Positions 7,601 through 16,388 of a stretch of 35,841 nucleotides of DNA are shown one piece after another. The position numbers and the translations under genes were made by a program. The notes beneath the pieces were generated by a model. That model was not told the origin of the DNA, made no database searches, and was given only the letters and a program-made list of their open reading frames with translations. The stretch covers positions 45,858 to 81,698 of the forward strand of contig JAHENF010000013.1 of NCBI GenBank assembly GCA_024643255.1. Direction: 5' to 3'. The DNA is from Ilumatobacteraceae bacterium. GTDB lineage: Bacteria; Actinomycetota; Acidimicrobiia; Acidimicrobiales; Ilumatobacteraceae. The stretch's first letter is position 1. Every line of letters begins with the position of its first letter.

Positions 7601-8264
7601 CGACGGCTTCGACGAGCGCACCGAGATCCCCGATCTCGCGTTCGACAAGACGGAACAGCTTCGTTACGAGAAGGAGATGCTCGGGCTCTATGTGTCCGAC
7701 CATCCGCTGTTCGGCGTCGAGGCTGCCCTGAAGCGCAAGGTCGAACAATCGGTGCTCGACCTGCAGACGATGGACGACGGCGCGAACGTCGTGGTCGGCG
7801 GTGTGATCACGAACCTGGCCCGCAAGTTCACGAAGAAGGGCGATCAGATGGCGGTCTTCCTCCTCGAGGATCTCGACGCCTCGATCGAGGTCACGATCTT
7901 TCCCCGCACGCTCGCCGAGCAGGGCCACAAGCTCGAAGACGACCTGATCGTGGCCGTCAAGGGGCGCCTCGACCGACGTGACGAGTCGCGGTTCGGGCTG
8001 ATCGGCCAGACCGTGACGGTGCTCTCCGGGCTGACCGACGGCCCCGCAGCCCCGCTGAGGCTACGCCTGCCGTCGGCTGCGCTCGACGAACTCAAGATCC
8101 AGCGTCTGAAGCGGATCTTGCGCGAACACCCCGGCGATTCGGTGGTGATGGTCGACATCGGCCAGGGCAAGGTCCTCAAGTTGGCCGACGAGTTCAGGGT
8201 CGATCTCGACCGGTCGGTCGGTGAACTCCGCATGGCCTTCGGACATGAGGCGGTGCTGCTGTAG
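4683..8264 (+). CDS. dnaE: DNA polymerase III alpha subunit
   Basis: This 1193-residue replicative polymerase is of usual DnaE length, with no intein. The N-terminal PHP domain (about 1-280) keeps HLHVHTEFSMLDG, MTDHGNMYG, TGCLGG and NDSHY. Its metal ligands therefore look intact, as in mycobacterial DnaE1, where the PHP domain proofreads. The palm has GPGRGSAAG (about 371-379), PDIDMDFD (412-419, catalytic Asp413 and Asp415) and KMDFLGLRNL with the third catalytic Asp at about 586. A helix-hairpin region follows, then a C-terminal OB fold (VVVGGVITNLARKFTKKGD). GTG 4683 is chosen because it opens straight into the PHP motif; the frame extends upstream but carries no family sequence. AAGACT, a near -10 hexamer, lies 7 nt before the GTG. 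lspA, rluD and dnaE are also near neighbours in Mycobacterium. Confidence 0.98.
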   Translation: MTDSFTHLHVHTEFSMLDGAARLDELVAKAVQDGMPAIGMTDHGNMYGTLDFYKECNKQGIKPIIGTEAYMAYDSRTERPTRRGRIDDSGGDTEGGKKLYYHLTLLAENQTGYKNLIQLSSLAFMEGYYYKPRMDWELLEKYSDGLIATTGCLGGQVLQALLNGDEKGAIEKAARLQDIFGRDNLFVELQDHGLQAQRDTNPQLIEIAKKIGAPLLATNDSHYTHQEDHESHDALLCVQTGALLSDAKRFKFEGSEHYLKSPAEMRYLFREVPSACDNTLWIAERADLEIEFGNPLLPEFPVPDGFESDSEYLRHLTYEGARKRWGDNLSADVEERLAYELKTINDMGFASYFLITWDLIKHARDSRIRVGPGRGSAAGCAVAYCLWITDLDPIKYDLLFERFLNPSRISMPDIDMDFDSRYRDEMIRYAAERYGRDHVAQIITFGTIKARNAVRDAARVLGYPYGVGDKLAKAMPPMVMGRDTPLKYCFEQSPKYADGYKAAADLRAMYDTDDDLKRIIDVARGLEGLKRSDGIHAAAVVITKDPVTDYVPIQRKPESGQDPADAPVVTQYEMHGVEDLGLLKMDFLGLRNLDVITDAEEMIRRQRDAEFVVEEIPMDDADTFALLSRGDTIGVFQLESPPMRQLLKAMAPNSFEDVSAVLALYRPGPMSVNMHYDYADRKNDRKPVEYFHADAEEVLHDTYGLMIYQESVMRVAQKFAGYSLAEADNLRKACGKKIRELMAKERDAFEAGVERTGYGKDLGPQLFDIIEKFADYAFNKSHTFGYGLITYQTAYLKAHYPVEYIACLLTSVKNNLDKAAIYLSDCRSMGIKVLPPDVNRSMSNFGALSPTELPPGVTLSVGSPGAITFGLSAVRNVGEALVELLIAEREENGQFTSFHDFVERVPEPVLNKRTIESLIKGGAFDTLGHQRRGLLTVFEHIIDTTVKRRREREKGVMSLFGDWGGDDDESGGGDGFDERTEIPDLAFDKTEQLRYEKEMLGLYVSDHPLFGVEAALKRKVEQSVLDLQTMDDGANVVVGGVITNLARKFTKKGDQMAVFLLEDLDASIEVTIFPRTLAEQGHKLEDDLIVAVKGRLDRRDESRFGLIGQTVTVLSGLTDGPAAPLRLRLPSAALDELKIQRLKRILREHPGDSVVMVDIGQGKVLKLADEFRVDLDRSVGELRMAFGHEAVLL

Positions 8265-8267
8265 AAT
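8262..8267 (+). promoter_or_regulatory. -10 element overlapping the dnaE stop codon
   Basis: TAGAAT lies 7 nt before ATG 8275, and its TAG is the dnaE stop codon. AGGA in the spacer could alternatively act as a weak ribosome-binding site. Confidence 0.5.
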
Positions 8268-8274
8268 AGGACGA

Positions 8275-8931
8275 ATGGCACTCGACGTCTCGACCAACGA
8301 CGCTTCGGCGCTCACGGACTCCGACCTCGACGAATTGGCGTCGATGGAGGACGCGTTCAGTGCTGGACAGCTCTCCAAGGCCAAGGAGGACTGGGTCCTG
8401 ATCACGACGGCGCGCTATGGCGCTGCTCTGCACGGATTCACGTTCTCCACCTTGGAACGCATCGGTGGCACGCCGTGTGTGCTGATCGGTCTGATGTCGG
8501 TGAAGCGGTCGTCGAAGCGTGACCAGGTCCTTCGTGGGCTCGTCGGCGAGGCGTACCACCGAGCACTGATGGCATTCCCCGACGAAGACGTCGTCGTCGG
8601 TTGCCGATTCGTCAACGCCGACGGACTCGAGGCGTTCAAGGATCTCCGTGAGGTCACACCGGCGCCCGGCTCGAGCGCCGTCGGCGAGGAGCGGGCGTGG
8701 GGCCGGCGTCTCGCCAAGCGGTTCGGCGTCGACGCCAAGTACGACGCCAAGACGTTCATCGCCGCGAGCGGCAGCGCCGACGGCTACCTCGATCACGAGT
8801 CATCGAAGCCCGAGAAGCTCGATGCGGCCGTGGTCGCGATGTTCGAGGCCGTGCCGGTCGCCAAGGGCGGGGCAATGGTCGTGTACGGCTGGACGATGGC
8901 CGAGGATCTTCTCAAGCTCGGTAAGCGCTGA
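8275..8931 (+). CDS. Conserved-looking protein of unknown function downstream of dnaE
   Basis: I do not recognise this 218-residue protein. It is soluble with no signal peptide, membrane span or metal-binding cluster. The N-terminus is acidic (residues about 6-25). The central part, with TLERIGGTPCVLIGLMSVKR followed by a basic RDQVLRGLVGEAYHRAL helix, is faintly like an N-acetyltransferase acetyl-CoA-binding segment, but the canonical R/Q-x-x-G-x-G/A loop is not clear and I do not assign that fold. The C-terminus ends in a helix, MAEDLLKLGKR. ATG 8275 is chosen because it follows a TAGAAT hexamer at 7-nt spacing and starts just after dnaE ends. Codon use resembles its neighbours, so it is a real gene. 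Confidence 0.75.
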   Translation: MALDVSTNDASALTDSDLDELASMEDAFSAGQLSKAKEDWVLITTARYGAALHGFTFSTLERIGGTPCVLIGLMSVKRSSKRDQVLRGLVGEAYHRALMAFPDEDVVVGCRFVNADGLEAFKDLREVTPAPGSSAVGEERAWGRRLAKRFGVDAKYDAKTFIAASGSADGYLDHESSKPEKLDAAVVAMFEAVPVAKGGAMVVYGWTMAEDLLKLGKR

Positions 8932-8943
8932 GTCGTCTGTGAC

Positions 8944-9550
8944 ATGACCGAGTTCGCCGAGGTCGTCAGATCCCGGCGAATGACGAGATCGTTCGACGCT
9001 CGGGCCGTCGAGCCCGGCGTGATCGACGGTCTCGTCGAATTGGCCGCGAGGGCCCCGAGCGCCGGCAAGACACAGGGGTGGCATCTCGTCGTCCTCGAGG
9101 GTGCCGAGACGGCGCTGTTCTGGGACACGACGTTGCCGGCGGTCAAGCGCGATTCGTTCCGCTGGAAGCGGCTGCTGAACGCCCCCGTCATCGCGTTGCC
9201 GCTCGCCGACTCGAAGGCCTACGTCGATCGGTATGCCGAACCCGACAAGGTGCAGACCGGTCTGGGCACGGGCGCGGCGGCCTGGCCGGTTCCGTACTGG
9301 ACGATCGATGCGTCGATGGCGGTGATGACGTTGTTGCTCGCAGCTGAGGATGCGGGGCTCGGCGCCCTGTTCTTCGGGGTGTTCCGCGGCGAGCGCGAGC
9401 TCCGCCAACGGTTGGCGATCCCTGGCGGTCTGGAACTCCTCGGAGCGATCGCGTTGGGGCACCCGGCGGACCCATCGGGGCCGCTGGCGGTCGACTCGCC
9501 CTCAGGCCCAGGGCGCAGCGCCGGCCGTGAACGCCGTCGCCCGCTCCAGA

Positions 9551-9573
<23 letters not shown>
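8944..9573 (+). CDS. Nitroreductase-family FMN-dependent oxidoreductase
   Basis: This 209-residue protein has the family's N-terminal FMN-phosphate segment, SRRMTRSFD (about residues 10-18), then [17 protein letters not shown] (about 35-51), equivalent to the usual APSxxNxQPW flavin block. A C-terminal [13 protein letters not shown] and a final ALGHPA block complete the match. The family reduces nitroaromatics, quinones or flavins with NAD(P)H and also includes biosynthetic members, so the substrate is unknown. The C-terminal tail after about residue 180 is Arg/Pro-rich and probably disordered. The gene starts 12 nt after the unknown gene and overlaps the 3' end of the convergent DUF255 gene by 23 bp. 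Confidence 0.88.
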
Positions 9574-11605
<2,032 letters not shown>

Positions 11606-11612
11606 CGCGTCG

Positions 11613-11618
11613 ACGGTA
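11613..11618 (-). promoter_or_regulatory. Leaderless-type -10 element for the DUF255 gene
   Basis: TACCGT on the minus strand lies 7 nt before GTG 11605, in the 21-bp gap after the DUF6886 stop. Confidence 0.5.
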
Positions 11619-11626
11619 TCGAACCA

Positions 11627-12139
11627 TCACATCGTTCGAGGCTGGGAGTTCCTCATGCGAACGATGCTGAAGTCCCACTGATCCGATATCGCGCGATCGT
11701 GGATCGGCCAGAGGCTGGGCACCAGTCGGAGTTCGATCGCGGCCGTTGCGTGAAGTGCGAGGAGATCGCCGACCTCGCGCACCGCGACGGGCTCGATGAC
11801 GGACTCGGTGATCCACTGCCCGCTCGCGTCCGGCAATCGGCGAAAGGGTGCGGGATCGAAGTCGTACCGGTACAGCGTCGTGCAGCGCACCCGCTCCAGC
11901 CATCCGAGTTCGATCGCGTGCACCCGGGCGGCCGTGGTGCCGAACGCTTCGCGGAATGCTCGCTTCTCGGTGTCGTCGCGCGGCCAGGCGGTCACCCGAG
12001 GACAGTCGCGCGGGAACCAGTAGAGCGGTGAATGGGCCTCGTCGATCGCCCAGACCGCAGGAGATCGAGTCGGATTGGTCGGCGGCACATGAGGAACGAA
12101 CCGCTCGATGCTCGGGTCCTCACTGAAGTGGTGAAGCAC
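11627..12139 (-). CDS. DUF6886-family protein
   Basis: This 170-residue soluble protein starts MLHHFSEDPSIERFVPH and continues with AVWAIDEAHSPLYWFPRDCPRV, a pattern I associate with the uncharacterised DUF6886 family. An early His-Ser/Glu pair and the WAID...PRDCPR block are the conserved-looking parts. The first block resembles the openings of RES/ADP-ribosyl-type folds, but that is too weak to assign function. The start is GTG 12139 on the minus strand, with the near-consensus GACACT 7 nt upstream. The gene is divergent from the GrpB-family gene (55 bp apart) and probably transcribed into the DUF255 gene. Confidence 0.75.
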   Translation of the reverse strand: MLHHFSEDPSIERFVPHVPPTNPTRSPAVWAIDEAHSPLYWFPRDCPRVTAWPRDDTEKRAFREAFGTTAARVHAIELGWLERVRCTTLYRYDFDPAPFRRLPDASGQWITESVIEPVAVREVGDLLALHATAAIELRLVPSLWPIHDRAISDQWDFSIVRMRNSQPRTM

Positions 12140-12194
12140 AACGACGAGTGTCGCGCACGGATGGTCGCATCGGTACCGGTGCGAGGATGTCCGG

Positions 12195-12749
12195 GTGATC
12201 GAGGTGGTGGACTACGACGTCGAGTGGCCACTGCGGTTCGCGCAGCTCCGAACCCGGTACGAGCGGCTGCTCCGCGATGTCGAGGTCGTCAGCATCGAAC
12301 ATGTCGGCAGCACCTCGGTCCCCGGGCTCGCAGCCAAGCCCGTCGTCGACGTGGACATCGTCGTTCGTCGAGATGACGTCGAGGCCGCACTCGCGGCGCT
12401 GGTCGCCGCCGGCTTCGAGTCGCGAGGCGAGCTGGGGATCGCCGACCGATTCGCCGTCCGCGCCCCCGACGGATGGACCGCGACGAACACCTACGTCGTC
12501 GTCGCGGGTTCGCTGGCACTGCGGAACCATCTGGCGGCCCGTGCGGTGCTGCGTTCGGATCCGGTACTGCGCGACGAGTACGGCACGCTGAAGCGACAGC
12601 TGGCGGCGCAGACCGACGACATCGAGGTGTACGTCGGCGGCAAGTCACCCCTGCTGCAGCAGATCCTCGAGCGCGCCGGGCTCTCCGAGACCGAGCTCGC
12701 AGCGATCGCCGCCGCCAACCGCGCATCTCGTGAACCGATGGGCGACTGA
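12195..12749 (+). CDS. GrpB family (UPF0157) nucleotidyltransferase-fold protein
   Basis: This 184-residue protein carries the family hallmark IEHVGSTSVPGLAAKPVVD, then DVDIVV (about residues 35-57). This GS-x10-15-DxD arrangement is the metal/nucleotide site of the nucleotidyltransferase superfamily. A second conserved block is LALRNHLAARAVLRSDPVLRDEY with YGTLKRQLA. The substrate of the family is largely undefined; members occur alone or fused to CoaE. The start is GTG 12195, with GAGGAT (near -10) 6 nt upstream. It converges with fabI across 38 bp. Confidence 0.92.
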   Translation: MIEVVDYDVEWPLRFAQLRTRYERLLRDVEVVSIEHVGSTSVPGLAAKPVVDVDIVVRRDDVEAALAALVAAGFESRGELGIADRFAVRAPDGWTATNTYVVVAGSLALRNHLAARAVLRSDPVLRDEYGTLKRQLAAQTDDIEVYVGGKSPLLQQILERAGLSETELAAIAAANRASREPMGD

Positions 12750-12787
12750 TTCGCGCCCGAGTTCACGAGAACCGGTGACGCTGGAAT

Positions 12788-13555
12788 TCAGGCGCCCATC
12801 GCGTGGTAGCCGCCGTCGACATGGATGATCTCGCCGGTGGTCGCCGGAAACCAGTCCGACAGCAGTGCGATGCATGCCTTGGCGACAGGTTCGGAATCGG
12901 TGACGTCCCATCCGAGCGGGGCACGGACGTCCCAGGTGTCCTCGAACACGGCGAACCCCGGTATCGACTTCGCGGCCATCGTCTTGATCGGGCCGGCGGC
13001 GACCAGGTTGGATCGGATCCCCTTGGGACCGACCTCCTTGGCAAGGTATCGGGACACGCTCTGCAACGCCGACTTCGCCACGCCCATCCAGTTGTAGGCA
13101 GGCCAGGCCTGGCGATTGTCGAAGTCGAACCCGACGAACGATCCGCCTTCGCTCATCAGCGGAAGGAAGGCATCGGCGAGCGCTTTGAGCGAGTACGCCG
13201 AGATGTGCATGGCGACGGCCACGTCGTCCCACTGCGCGGCGAGGAAGTCGTCGCCGAGGCACACCTCCGGAGCGAAGCCGATCGAATGCACGACACCGTC
13301 GACGTGACCCCACTTCTCGGCGAGCGCCTCGCGAACGGCCACACCGTGTTCGGGCTCGGTGACGTCGAGTTCGAACACGTCGATACCGTCGCCGAGTTTG
13401 CGCGCCGTGCGCTGCGTGAGCGACAAGGCTCGTCCCGCGCCCGTGAGCACGATCTCGGCGCCTTGTTCTCGTGCGAGGCGCGCCACGCCGAACGCCAACG
13501 ATGCATCCGTGAGGACGCCGGTGATCACGATCTTCTTACCGTCGAGCAGACCCAT
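12788..13555 (-). CDS. fabI: Enoyl-ACP reductase, InhA/FabI type
   Basis: This 255-residue short-chain dehydrogenase reduces enoyl-ACP in type II fatty-acid elongation using NADH. The glycine-loop region GVLTDASLAFGVARLAREQG and HSIGFAPE both track mycobacterial InhA. So does the active-site stretch WPAYNWMGVAKSAL, giving Tyr154 and Lys161 (YX6K, as in InhA Tyr158/Lys165). SNLVAAGPIKTMAA and a C-terminal GEIIHVDGGYHAMG complete the fold. It therefore resembles InhA more than E. coli FabI; whether it serves long-chain synthesis cannot be told from sequence. The start at 13555 is supported by TACGGT 7 nt upstream. A longer open frame upstream is antisense to the F420-type oxidoreductase gene and is rejected. 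Confidence 0.95.
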   Translation of the reverse strand: MGLLDGKKIVITGVLTDASLAFGVARLAREQGAEIVLTGAGRALSLTQRTARKLGDGIDVFELDVTEPEHGVAVREALAEKWGHVDGVVHSIGFAPEVCLGDDFLAAQWDDVAVAMHISAYSLKALADAFLPLMSEGGSFVGFDFDNRQAWPAYNWMGVAKSALQSVSRYLAKEVGPKGIRSNLVAAGPIKTMAAKSIPGFAVFEDTWDVRAPLGWDVTDSEPVAKACIALLSDWFPATTGEIIHVDGGYHAMGA

Positions 13556-13562
13556 GGCACGG

Positions 13563-13568
13563 ACCGTA
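13563..13568 (-). promoter_or_regulatory. Leaderless-type -10 element for fabI
   Basis: TACGGT on the minus strand lies 7 nt before ATG 13555, in the 69-bp divergent region shared with the F420-type oxidoreductase gene, whose own near-match CACGCT is at 13613-13618. Confidence 0.55.
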
Positions 13569-13624
13569 GATGATGCGGACGCGCCCCTTGGTGCTTCGGC
13601 TCGGCGATGTGCCACGCTGTCGTC

Positions 13625-14305
13625 ATGCGCATCGGAATATTCGGCGGAACCGGACCGGCTGGAAGCGGCTTGGCCGCACGGTTGGCGAGCATCGGCTATC
13701 CCACGGTCATCGGATCCCGCTCGAAGTACCGCGCGATGGAAGCTCGCGACGAACTGGTCGCCCGCTGGCCGAGCCTCGACGGGCTCCTCGAAGCAGGCGA
13801 CAACAGCGAGGCCGCCGCCTGCGACCTCGTCGTGATCGCAACGCCGTGGGATTCCGCCGCGAGCACGGCGCAGGAGAACAAGCGGGCGCTCTCCGGCAAG
13901 ATCGTGATCTCGATGGCGAACGCGCTCGTGCGGGTGAACAAGGAGTTCCAGCCGCTGGTTCCGCCGCGGGGCAGCGTGGCTGCCCATGTGCAGGCCGCGG
14001 TCCCGAAATGCCATGTGGTCGCCGCGTTCCATCACCTTCCGGCCGCCGAACTCGGCAACATCGACGAGCCGATCGACTCCGATGTGTTGATCTGCGGCGA
14101 TGACCCGGCGTCGGTGCACACCGTCAGCGAGATCGTCGCGAAGTTTCCGGGGTGCCGCCCGCTCGACGCGGGCGAACTGTCGAACGCGACGGCGATCGAG
14201 GCGTTCACATCGGTGCTGCTGCAGCTGAACGTTCGGTACAAGACCCGGGTCGCTCCGAAACTGACGGGAATCAAAGGCGACCCTCGCGCTGTTGACGCCG
14301 GGTGA
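13625..14305 (+). CDS. NADPH-dependent F420 reductase family protein (Fno/NpdG-like)
   Basis: This 226-residue Rossmann protein opens with MRIGIFGGTGPAGSGLAARL and IGSRS, the nucleotide-binding pattern of F420:NADP oxidoreductases, where Gly-Ser-Arg recognises the NADP phosphate. ACDLVVIATPWD and SGKIVISMANAL follow the family layout, and VVAAFHHLPAAEL matches the region near the F420 site. The family moves hydride between NADPH and coenzyme F420. Assignment to the family is firm but true F420 use is inferred. ATG 13625 is preferred over 13607 because it opens directly into the Rossmann strand and CACGCT lies 6 nt upstream. The stop overlaps the mshC start (TGATG), so the two are probably translationally coupled. 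Confidence 0.88.
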   Translation: MRIGIFGGTGPAGSGLAARLASIGYPTVIGSRSKYRAMEARDELVARWPSLDGLLEAGDNSEAAACDLVVIATPWDSAASTAQENKRALSGKIVISMANALVRVNKEFQPLVPPRGSVAAHVQAAVPKCHVVAAFHHLPAAELGNIDEPIDSDVLICGDDPASVHTVSEIVAKFPGCRPLDAGELSNATAIEAFTSVLLQLNVRYKTRVAPKLTGIKGDPRAVDAG

Positions 14306-15423
14306 TGCAGCTCTACGACACCGCGCGGCGCGCCATCGTTGCGTTCGAACCGAACGACAACGTACTCATGTACACCTGCGGGATCACCCCCTACGACGCG
14401 ACGCACCTCGGTCATGCCGCGACGTTCATCGCCTACGACGTGTTGCAGCGCCGCCTGATCGACATGGGACACACCGTGCGCTGCGTCCGCAACGTGACCG
14501 ATGTCGACGACCCGTTGTTCGAGAAGGCCCGCGAATTGGGTGTGCACTACCTCGACCTCGCTGCCGGCGAAGAAGCGCGCTTCGAACGTGACATGGAAGC
14601 GCTCAACGCACTTCCGATCGCGGCGACACCGCGGGCCTCGTCCGCGATCCCCGACATCCGGGGGTTCATCGGCATGGTGCTCGATCGTGGATTCGCGTAC
14701 GAATCGGGTGGATCGGTCTACTTCGACGTGTCGAAGTTCGGGTCGTTCGGGAGCCTGAGCCATTACAGCGAGGACGAAATGCTGGTGCTCGCGAAGGAGC
14801 GTGGTGGCAACATCGACGATCCGAACAAGCGCTCGCCGCTGGACTTCGTCCTCTGGCATCCCTCGGCGGCTGACGAGCCGAGCTGGGACACGATGTGGGG
14901 CCCGGGCCGGCCCGGATGGCACATCGAGTGTTCGGCGCTGGCCCTGCGTGAACTCGGGACCACGATCGATCTCCACGGTGGGGGAGCCGACCTGATCTTC
15001 CCGCACCACGAGTGCGAACGCGCCCAGTCCGAGGCGGCGACCGGTCAACCGTTCGTGAAGCACTGGATGCACACCGCGCTGATTCACATGGACGGCGAGA
15101 AGATGTCGAAGAGCCTCGGCAACCTGGTCTTCATCGACCAGCTGCGCGAGACCTGGGATCCGCGATCGATCCGCCTGGCGATCATCGAGCACCACTACCG
15201 CACCGAATGGTCGTGGGACGACGAGCTCATGCCGCGCAATGGTGCACGGTTCGCGGCGTGGAACGAGCGTGCGGGTTCGAATCCTGACCTGCTCGACGAG
15301 GTGCGCCGCCGGCTCGACGACGACCTCGACACGCCCGGCGCGATCGCCGCGATCGACGAGGCCGCGCGAGCGGGCGCCGGTGTCCGCGAGGCCGCCGCGT
15401 TGCTCGGTGTCGACCTCGACTGA
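14305..15423 (+). CDS. mshC: Cysteine:1-D-myo-inosityl 2-amino-2-deoxy-alpha-D-glucopyranoside ligase
   Basis: MshC joins cysteine to GlcN-inositol in mycothiol synthesis. The 372-residue protein is class-I-synthetase-like: YTCGITPYDATHLGHA with zinc-ligand Cys25 and HLGH at 34-37, VRNVTDVDDPLFEKA, GPGRPGWHIECSAL, DLHGGGADLIFPHHE and KMSKS at 266-270. GITPYDATHLGHA separates MshC from cysteinyl-tRNA synthetase, which has a CGPTVYD-type motif and is normally longer. The end, LLGVDLD, also resembles MshC. ATG 14305 overlaps the preceding stop; GTG 14302 is an equally possible start three bases earlier. A mycothiol pathway predicts mshA, mshB and mshD elsewhere. Sharing an overlap with an F420-type oxidoreductase places two actinobacterial redox cofactors in one unit. 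Confidence 0.94.
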   Translation: MQLYDTARRAIVAFEPNDNVLMYTCGITPYDATHLGHAATFIAYDVLQRRLIDMGHTVRCVRNVTDVDDPLFEKARELGVHYLDLAAGEEARFERDMEALNALPIAATPRASSAIPDIRGFIGMVLDRGFAYESGGSVYFDVSKFGSFGSLSHYSEDEMLVLAKERGGNIDDPNKRSPLDFVLWHPSAADEPSWDTMWGPGRPGWHIECSALALRELGTTIDLHGGGADLIFPHHECERAQSEAATGQPFVKHWMHTALIHMDGEKMSKSLGNLVFIDQLRETWDPRSIRLAIIEHHYRTEWSWDDELMPRNGARFAAWNERAGSNPDLLDEVRRRLDDDLDTPGAIAAIDEAARAGAGVREAAALLGVDLD

Positions 15424-15538
15424 CCAACCGGCCCCTGTAAGTCCAATCCGTCCGAAATTCGGGTGTTCGGGTGGTGGCGGACACGGCGCGTTGACACGAA
15501 GTTCACGCGATGCGCTTCAAATGTGCCCTTGTGCGGTC

Positions 15539-15544
15539 TACTCT
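15539..15544 (+). promoter_or_regulatory. Promoter for the acyltransferase gene
   Basis: TACTCT lies 7 nt before GTG 15552. TTCAAA at 15516-15521 is a possible -35 at 17-bp spacing. A perfect TTGACA at 15491-15496 has no -10 at normal spacing. The rest of the 128-bp gap after mshC shows only a short CCGA/TCGG hairpin. Confidence 0.5.
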
Positions 15545-15551
15545 GTCGAGC

Positions 15552-16334
15552 GTGGTGAGTAGTCCGGGAGCAGGTGCGATGCAGCGACGAGTGCGCGCTG
15601 TCGGCCGTCCGATCTCCACTCGGCTCTGGGACATCGAGCTGTCCGGCTACGAGCGCCTGCCGACCGAAGGGCCCGCAATCCTGTGCCCGAACCACATCAG
15701 CTTTCTCGACTCGGCATTCCTGATGCTGACCGTGCCGCGCAACATCTCCTTCGTCGGCAAGGCCGAGTACATGGACTCGTGGAAGACGAAGTACCTGTTC
15801 CCGGCACTGGGGATGATCCCGATCGATCGCTCGGGCGGCGACAAGAGCACGGCGGCGCTCGACGCGGCCGAAGAGGTGCTGCGACGAGGCGAGTTCTTCG
15901 GGATCTTCCCCGAAGGGACACGCAGTCGCAACGGCAACCTGCACAAGGGCCGCACTGGTGCTGCCCGACTGGCGATGAAGCTCGACTGTCCGATCTTTCC
16001 CGTCGGCGTGATCGGGACGGAGAAGATTCAGCCGCCCGATGCCAAGCTGCCCAAGTTGTTCAGTCACTGCGAGATCAAGATCGGACGGCCGATCCGCCCC
16101 GAGCGGTATCGCGGCCGGGGCGCCGAGCACATCGCCTGGCGGTCGATGATCGACGAGGTGATGTACGAGATCCGTGAACTCACCGGTCAGACGTACGTCA
16201 ACACCTATGCCGGAGCGACGGCCGAGACCGAGCCGACCGTGGCCGGCCGGGTGTCGTCGGTGTCCGACCCGATTCCGGACATCACCCCGTCGCCGGCCCC
16301 CGAGCGGACGCTGACGCTGGTCGCCGGACACTGA
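15552..16334 (+). CDS. 1-acyl-sn-glycerol-3-phosphate acyltransferase-like protein (PlsC family)
   Basis: This protein of about 260 residues has the PlsC acyltransferase motifs: NHISFLD (HX4D catalytic block), a GMIPIDRSGGD substrate block, FPEGTRSRNGN (motif III) and CPIFPVGVIG (motif IV). The family esterifies lysophosphatidate to phosphatidate at the membrane, though paralogues with other acceptors are common. The C-terminal 50 residues are Pro/Thr-rich and poorly structured. The start is inferred as GTG 15552 from the -10 hexamer at 7-nt spacing; GTG 15555 and ATG 15579 are alternatives, and an ATG further upstream at 15510 would lie before the proposed transcription start. It lies between mycothiol synthesis and the thrS-PIM cluster, so a phospholipid role fits the context. 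Confidence 0.9.
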   Translation: MVSSPGAGAMQRRVRAVGRPISTRLWDIELSGYERLPTEGPAILCPNHISFLDSAFLMLTVPRNISFVGKAEYMDSWKTKYLFPALGMIPIDRSGGDKSTAALDAAEEVLRRGEFFGIFPEGTRSRNGNLHKGRTGAARLAMKLDCPIFPVGVIGTEKIQPPDAKLPKLFSHCEIKIGRPIRPERYRGRGAEHIAWRSMIDEVMYEIRELTGQTYVNTYAGATAETEPTVAGRVSSVSDPIPDITPSPAPERTLTLVAGH

Positions 16335-16373
16335 TCGACGCAATCGCCGACGTCGGTCGGTCGGTCGTGCTCC

Positions 16374-16379
16374 TATCCT
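16374..16379 (+). promoter_or_regulatory. -10 element for thrS
   Basis: TATCCT lies 9 nt before ATG 16389, which would leave an untranslated leader of at most a few bases. No T-box-like leader structure fits in this short gap. Confidence 0.45.
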
Positions 16380-16388
16380 GACGTTCGC

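Noticed and set aside
4683-8264. Intein in dnaE
   Set aside because: The protein is of normal length and the catalytic motifs are uninterrupted.
13556-14119. N-terminal extension of the fabI reading frame
   Set aside because: The frame is open but antisense to the F420-type oxidoreductase. InhA-like proteins begin at the MGLLDGKK segment, and a -10 hexamer sits at the shorter start.
14305-15423. Cysteinyl-tRNA synthetase
   Set aside because: CGITPYDATHLGHA and the shorter length fit MshC rather than CysS.
15491-15496. Perfect TTGACA as a -35 box
   Set aside because: No TANNNT lies 16-19 bp downstream; the better -10 at 15539 pairs with TTCAAA at 15516 instead.
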